DNA of 64,000 bases from NCBI GenBank assembly GCA_046294345.1, contig JBKBJT010000002.1:98024-162023 (forward strand). The letters are read 5' to 3'. Below are positions 59,567-64,000 of this stretch, one piece after another. Source of the DNA: Ferrovibrio sp046294345 (GTDB lineage Bacteria; Pseudomonadota; Alphaproteobacteria; Ferrovibrionales; Ferrovibrionaceae). Every line of letters starts with the position of its first letter. Within the stretch, counting starts at the first letter, position 1. The position numbers and the translations under genes were made by a program. The notes under the pieces are model-generated. The model had not been told where the DNA came from. It was given only the letters and a program-made list of their open reading frames with translations, and made no database searches.

Positions 59567-60331
59567 GTGCTGCAGGATTTCGTTGCCGGCAACATCTACG
59601 CATTCATGCTGATTTTCTGCCGTCTGGGCTCGGCCATGATGGCTCTGCCGGCGGTGGGCGAAAGCTCGGTGCCGACGCGCGTGCGCCTTAGCATCGCATT
59701 GCTCACCGCTGCCCTGTCCACGCCTATCCTCGGGCCAAGCCTGCCGCCGTTGCCGGCTCAGCCATTTCAGTTGGCTTTTCTCATGGTCACCGAGATAGGG
59801 TTCGGTCTGGCCCTGGGGCTGATCTCGCGTCTGATCATGTCGGCGATGCATGTTGCCGGCAGCATCATCGCGTTGCAGGCCGGGCTTTCTGCTGCCTTGT
59901 TCTTCGATCCCAACCAGGGCTCGCAGAGCGCTCTGCTCAGCAGTATGATGGTATTTCTCGGCATCGCCCTGATTTTCGTCACCGATCTGCATCTGCTCGC
60001 CCTGCAGGCGGCCTATGACAGCTATGTCTTGTTCCCGCCGCTGCGGGTGCCGGCTTTCGGCGATTTCGCCAATGTTGCCACCGAACTGGTCGCGTCCAGC
60101 TTCGCTGTTGGCGTGAAGATGGCGGCTCCATTCATCGTCTACGGCATCATCTTTAACGTCGCGCTCGGCTTATTGAACCGACTGATGCCGACGCTGCAGA
60201 TATTTTTCATCATGCAGGCGCCGCAGATCGCCACCTCGCTTTTCATTCTAGGCTTTTCGCTGATGGCGATCGGCATCATGTTCACCACGCGGTATGAGGA
60301 ACTGATGTCGCAGTTCCTGGCGCCGCGTTAG
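59567..60331 (+). CDS. fliR: Flagellar export gate protein FliR
   Basis: This 254-residue protein has about six membrane segments. Family segments are FCRLGSAMMALPAVGESSVPTRVRLSIALL and MPTLQIFFIMQAPQIATSLFILGFSLMAIGIMF, read in blocks. It begins at GTG 59567, 10 bases after fliQ, and is followed by flhB after 9 bases. Confidence 0.95.
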   Translation: MLQDFVAGNIYAFMLIFCRLGSAMMALPAVGESSVPTRVRLSIALLTAALSTPILGPSLPPLPAQPFQLAFLMVTEIGFGLALGLISRLIMSAMHVAGSIIALQAGLSAALFFDPNQGSQSALLSSMMVFLGIALIFVTDLHLLALQAAYDSYVLFPPLRVPAFGDFANVATELVASSFAVGVKMAAPFIVYGIIFNVALGLLNRLMPTLQIFFIMQAPQIATSLFILGFSLMAIGIMFTTRYEELMSQFLAPR

Positions 60332-60340
60332 GGGGCGGGA

Positions 60341-61441
60341 ATGGCCGAAGACGCCGATCCAGACTCCAAAACAGAAGACCCTTCCGCCAAGCGGCTGGAT
60401 GAAGCCGCGAAGAAAGGCAATATCGCCAAATCGCAGGAAGTCGGTCACCTTTTCGTGTTTCTGGCCGCCGCCCTGCTGATGTGGCTGATGGGAGACCTGC
60501 TGTCGCGCCGCGTGGTGGGCTCCACGTTGGTATTCTTCGAACAGCCGCATCGCATCCCCATCGATCCCAGCCATCTGACCAGGCTCGCGCTGGACCTGAT
60601 CCTTGATCTCAGCACGGTGATCGGCCCGGTCCTGGGTGTCTTCATGGCATTCAGCCTGGCGGCCAGCGTCATGCAGAATCCACCCCGGTTCACGCCTGAG
60701 AAGATCAAGCCTGACATCGCAAAACTGTCGCCGATTGCGGGTCTGAAGCGAATTTTCTCGATTCAGGGCGCGGTCGAATTCGTCAAGAATCTGGCTAAGG
60801 TCTGCATCATCGGGGCCATTCTGTTCGTGATCCTCATGCCCGAACTCGACAGGCTGGAAACCCTGATCGACCTCGATCTTGCCGTCGTATTGTCGTTCTG
60901 CGCCACCATCGTGCTCAAGCTGCTTGGATCGTTGATCGCCATCATGGCCGTGGTGTCCGTCGCCGACTACATGTATCAGCGCTTCAATTACATGAAGCAG
61001 CTCCGCATGACCCGCCAGGAGGTCAAGGACGAGCATAAGGAAACCGAAGGCGATCCGCTTATCAAGGCGCGCCTGCGCCAGCTGCGCATGCAGCGCGTGC
61101 GCAAGCGCATGATGGCGGCGGTGCCCGAGGCTAGCGTGGTGATCACCAACCCGACGCATTATGCCGTGGCACTGAAATACGAATCCGGACAGTCGGAAGC
61201 ACCCGTCGTGGTGGCCAAGGGTGTCGATGTTCTGGCGCGGCGCATCCGCGAGATCGCGACCGAGAACAAGGTCCCCATCGTCGAGAACCCGCCGCTGGCG
61301 CGTGCGCTCTACAAGGTGGAACTCGATCAGCCGATCCCGGTCGACCACTACCGCGCGGTGGCTGAAGTGATCAGCTACATCATGCGGCTGAAGGATGGCT
61401 TCGACGCACGCTACGAACCCAAGGTCGAGACGGTCGAGTAA
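60341..61441 (+). CDS. flhB: Flagellar export apparatus switch protein FlhB
   Basis: This 366-residue protein has four membrane segments and a cytoplasmic autocleaving domain with N270-P-T-H, the self-cleavage motif that switches export from rod/hook to filament. The start PSAKRLDEAAKKGNIAKSQEV and the end VDHYRAVAEVISYIMRL are also typical. It lies directly before cckA, with 4 bases between. Confidence 0.96.
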   Translation: MAEDADPDSKTEDPSAKRLDEAAKKGNIAKSQEVGHLFVFLAAALLMWLMGDLLSRRVVGSTLVFFEQPHRIPIDPSHLTRLALDLILDLSTVIGPVLGVFMAFSLAASVMQNPPRFTPEKIKPDIAKLSPIAGLKRIFSIQGAVEFVKNLAKVCIIGAILFVILMPELDRLETLIDLDLAVVLSFCATIVLKLLGSLIAIMAVVSVADYMYQRFNYMKQLRMTRQEVKDEHKETEGDPLIKARLRQLRMQRVRKRMMAAVPEASVVITNPTHYAVALKYESGQSEAPVVVAKGVDVLARRIREIATENKVPIVENPPLARALYKVELDQPIPVDHYRAVAEVISYIMRLKDGFDARYEPKVETVE

Positions 61442-61445
61442 CGCG

Positions 61446-63773
61446 ATGTCGCTGTCCTTTCTCTCCCTGATCGGATCGTCGCGCCGCCGCGCCGCCTGGC
61501 TGCTGGCGGAGGCCAGCCCGTTTGCCCGCGCAATCACGCGTGGCACCACGCTGCTGGCAGCGAACACGGCCTATCGTGTGCTGGCTGGCCGGCTGGGTAG
61601 GGAGGGCGGCATTCCACCCGAGCAACTGCTGGGCGGCGAAATCGGCAATGTCGAAACCCTGTCGCGCCTGCGCGCGCTGCTGCCGCTGGGCCGCGCCGTG
61701 CAGGAGGATTTCCCGCTTGAGCTGGGCGACGATTTCCTGCCTCTGCGCGTCACCGGCATGCTGGCGCCAGGCCGACGCGACTGGGTGATCTGGGATATCC
61801 AGGAAATGCCCGATAATGCCGCGGCGCTGATCGCGGTAAGGCAGCAGCGCGACGAACTGGCGGCTTTCATCGATAATGCCCCGGTCGGCCTCTATTCGGT
61901 GGCGCCCGACGGCCGCTTCCTGTTCGCCAACCGCACCTTTGCCGCCTGGATCGGTCTGCAACCGGAGCAGCTGGTCGGGGGCGACCTCGGCCTCTCCGAC
62001 GTGTTGCAGCATGGCGAGGGCCGCGAAGGCGAGACGATGACACCGGACTGGGAAGGCGGCGAGGCCAAGCTGAAACCGGTGCGGGACGAAAAGGCCGGGG
62101 AAGACAAGGCTGGTCTTCGTCTGGTCAGCGTTAGCCAGACGGCGATCCCCGGTCCTGAAGGCCATCCGCTGCGCTACAGCGCCGTGGTGCATGATCTGGG
62201 TCTCGAACTGCGCCAGCGCGGCACGCTGCGTCCGGTGGAAGCCGAGTTCCGTCGCTTCTTCGACCAGGCGCCCATTGGCATCCTGGTACTGGATGCCGCC
62301 GGCACCATCCGCGAGGCGAATGCCGCCTTCGCCAACCTCTGCGGTCGCGACGACTGGCTGGGCCAGCGGCTGGCCGCGCTGGTGCGCGAGGAGGATGCAC
62401 TGGCGCTGACGCGCCATCTGATCGCCCTGCGCCGCGGCGAAACCTTCAGTCGCGCGCTGGAGGTGCGCCTGGCCGGCCCGCGCGAACGCGTGGTCGAGGT
62501 CTTCGCAGCTTCTTCCGCCGAGCGCGACGACGGCCAGTCGGCGCAGCTTGTCTATCTGGTCGACACCACCGAGCAGCGCAGCCTGCAGACGCAGTTCCAT
62601 CAGAGCCAGAAGATGCAGGCGGTGGGCCAGTTGGCCGGCGGCATCGCGCATGATTTCAACAACCTGCTCACCGCGATGATCGGCTTCTGCGACCTCCTGC
62701 TGCAGCGGCACCAGCCCGGCGATCAGTCCTTCGCCGATATCATGCAGATCAAGCAGAATGCCAGTCGCGCCGCCAATCTGGTGCGCCAGCTGCTGGCCTT
62801 CTCGCGTCAGCAGACTTTGGTGCCCAAGGTGCTGGATGTCACCGACGTGCTGGCCGATCTGCGCAACCTGATCGGCCGTTTGATCGGCGAGACGATCACG
62901 CTCACCATGACCCATGGCCGCGACCTGGGTCTGGTGAAGGTCGACCAGGGCCAGCTCGAGCAGGTCATCATCAATCTCGCCGTCAATGCGCGCGATGCCA
63001 TGAGCGAGGGCGGCGAGCTGAAAATCCGCACGCTCAACCACCATGTCGAGCGCGCAACCGAACTGGGGGCGGAGACCATTCCGCCCGGCGATTACGTGCT
63101 GATCGAAGTCACCGACACCGGCCACGGCATCGCGCCGGAACATATGGCCAAGATCTTCGATCCCTTCTTCACCACCAAGGCGGTGGGCGCCGGCACCGGC
63201 CTGGGCCTGTCCACCGTCTACGGCATCATCAAGCAGACCGGCGGCTTCATCCATGTCGAGAGCGTGCCGGGTGCTGGCGCCTGCTTCCGCATCTACCTGC
63301 CGCGCTACCGGCCCAAGCCCGAGGAGGTCGCCGCCAGCCGCAACGAGGCGCGCATCGACGCCCGCGACCTCACTGGCCGCGGCCTGGTGCTTCTGGTCGA
63401 GGACGAGGATGCCGTGCGCGCCTTCGCCGCCCGGGCGCTGCGCAACAAGGGCTACACCGTGATCGAGGCGGCCTCTGGCGAACAGGCGCTGGCCCTGCCG
63501 GCCGAGCAGCTCAACCGGGTGGAACTGCTCATCTCCGACGTCGTGATGCCCAATCTGGACGGCCCCAGCCTGGCGGCGGCCCTGCGGCAAAGCCGGCCAG
63601 ACCTGAAAATCCTGTTTATCTCTGGTTATGCTGAAGACAGTTTACGCTCGAATATGGCGAAATCCGCTCATATTAACTTCCTTCCGAAGCCGTTTTCCCT
63701 CAGCCAGCTGGCCGGAAAAGTGAAGGAAGTGATGGATGCCGAGCCGCCTGGCGGGAATCGCCCGGCAGCCTGA
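61446..63773 (+). CDS. cckA: Cell-cycle hybrid histidine kinase CckA, lacking the usual N-terminal membrane segments
   Basis: This 775-residue kinase/phosphatase controls CtrA through ChpT. Two PAS-type modules lie at about 140-260 and 265-385; the phosphorylated histidine is H402 in GGIAHDFNNLLTAMIG; ATPase motifs include NLAVNARDAM, DTGHGI and GTGLGLST; the receiver carries D698 in SDVVMPN. I find no convincing membrane segment in the first 130 residues, so it appears soluble, unlike Caulobacter CckA, which has two. The start ATG 61446 is used because an upstream frame from 61395 would overlap flhB. Confidence 0.95.
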   Translation: MSLSFLSLIGSSRRRAAWLLAEASPFARAITRGTTLLAANTAYRVLAGRLGREGGIPPEQLLGGEIGNVETLSRLRALLPLGRAVQEDFPLELGDDFLPLRVTGMLAPGRRDWVIWDIQEMPDNAAALIAVRQQRDELAAFIDNAPVGLYSVAPDGRFLFANRTFAAWIGLQPEQLVGGDLGLSDVLQHGEGREGETMTPDWEGGEAKLKPVRDEKAGEDKAGLRLVSVSQTAIPGPEGHPLRYSAVVHDLGLELRQRGTLRPVEAEFRRFFDQAPIGILVLDAAGTIREANAAFANLCGRDDWLGQRLAALVREEDALALTRHLIALRRGETFSRALEVRLAGPRERVVEVFAASSAERDDGQSAQLVYLVDTTEQRSLQTQFHQSQKMQAVGQLAGGIAHDFNNLLTAMIGFCDLLLQRHQPGDQSFADIMQIKQNASRAANLVRQLLAFSRQQTLVPKVLDVTDVLADLRNLIGRLIGETITLTMTHGRDLGLVKVDQGQLEQVIINLAVNARDAMSEGGELKIRTLNHHVERATELGAETIPPGDYVLIEVTDTGHGIAPEHMAKIFDPFFTTKAVGAGTGLGLSTVYGIIKQTGGFIHVESVPGAGACFRIYLPRYRPKPEEVAASRNEARIDARDLTGRGLVLLVEDEDAVRAFAARALRNKGYTVIEAASGEQALALPAEQLNRVELLISDVVMPNLDGPSLAAALRQSRPDLKILFISGYAEDSLRSNMAKSAHINFLPKPFSLSQLAGKVKEVMDAEPPGGNRPAA

Positions 63774-63946
63774 ACGACCGCGAACCGGTTAAAAATAGAA
63801 CCGGAACATCCTGCGAATTAAACGAAAAAACCTTGCCAGGGCAGGGGCTTGCTGATTCCGCTGGACAATGGCAACGATATGAGAACATATAGGGTCATTA
63901 GCGCGTATCGTTGCAAATCCACCGGCCCCATGAAAGGATGCCCCGC

Positions 63947-64000
63947 ATGTCGTCCCCCAATCTTCGCGTCGTGGAAAAAGAGAACATGGACAAGGGTAAG
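63947..64000 (+). CDS. recA: Recombinase RecA, N-terminal end only
   Basis: Only 18 codons lie in the window: MSSPNLRVVEKENMDKGK. Alphaproteobacterial RecA proteins commonly begin in this way, with a lead of the form LRVVEKE-MDKGKALEAALSQI, and recA commonly follows cckA in Rhodospirillales-like genomes. AAAGGA lies 9 bases before the ATG. The spacer 63774-63946 contains four GAAC repeats (63772, 63782, 63798, 63804) but no exact GAAC-N7-GAAC LexA site. Confidence 0.72.
   Translation, partial: MSSPNLRVVEKENMDKGK

Noticed and set aside
61380..63590. A 736-codon open frame on the minus strand opposite cckA
   Set aside because: It is the antisense shadow of cckA, with no recognisable domains and no ribosome site.
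63772..63785. A possible LexA (SOS) box before recA, GAAC-N6-GAAC
   Set aside because: The alphaproteobacterial site needs 7 bases between the GAAC half-sites; here there are 6, and the first half overlaps the cckA stop codon. The cluster of four GAAC remains notable.

Overview
The window is a gene-dense stretch of an alphaproteobacterial chromosome, high in GC. The markers are: CckA histidine kinase, FliX, a single-cysteine DksA, an FnrN-type regulator with a C-x2-C-x7-C cluster, CtrA-type TTAA-N7-TTAA boxes, and recA directly after cckA. The gene set looks most like the Rhodospirillales and relatives. I do not claim a genus. I saw no rRNA, tRNA, insertion sequence, phage gene or CRISPR array, and no gene-free stretch longer than about 300 bases.

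Region 1 (1-9.9 kb, plus strand) is a tightly packed catabolic operon. It runs from the end of a branched-chain-type ABC transporter (livG, livF) into an aconitase-superfamily dehydratase (large and small subunits), an isocitrate-lyase/PEP-mutase-family lyase, HyuB and HyuA, an isochorismatase-fold protein whose usual cysteine is glycine, a flavoprotein, and a tautomerase/NTF2-like fusion. Six consecutive junctions are 4-base ATGA overlaps. The hydratase plus lyase pair resembles the 2,3-dimethylmalate module of nicotinate fermentation, but here it sits with ATP-dependent HyuAB. I recognise no known pathway with this exact set, and it is the best candidate for an undescribed pathway.

Region 2 (10.1-20.6 kb) encodes reductive pyrimidine degradation: dihydropyrimidinase (minus strand), a RutR-like TetR regulator, dihydropyrimidine dehydrogenase PreT/PreA, beta-ureidopropionase and a NitT/TauT-type ABC importer, closed by a strong terminator. 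Two RutR-type operators, one an exact match to TTGACCA-N2-TGGTCAA, lie upstream of the two divergent arms. A RutE-like malonic semialdehyde reductase lies just beyond.

Region 3 (20.7-29.4 kb) holds an SDR, rutE with a GntR/FCD regulator, and a divergent operon of a two-domain VOC protein, an FAH-family hydrolase and a second branched-chain-type ABC transporter with a LivM-LivG fusion.

Region 4 (29.4-40.9 kb) is a microaerobic respiration island: fnrN, a hemerythrin-like gene and a SafE-family gene divergent around a perfect FNR box, a DUF2189 membrane protein, then ccoNOQP and ccoGHIS for cbb3 oxidase, with an anaerobox before ccoN and a small membrane protein coupled to ccoS.

Region 5 (40.9-63.8 kb) is a flagellar and cell-cycle region: flgI-flgJ-flgN, fliX, dksA, flgFGAH, fliLM, motE-like and other motility genes, fliOP and a FhlB-like gene, flgBC-fliEQR-flhB, and cckA. 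Two sigma-54 promoters are each preceded by the same CGGCA-N5-TGCCG palindrome, a probable FlbD-type enhancer site. The window ends in the first codons of recA.
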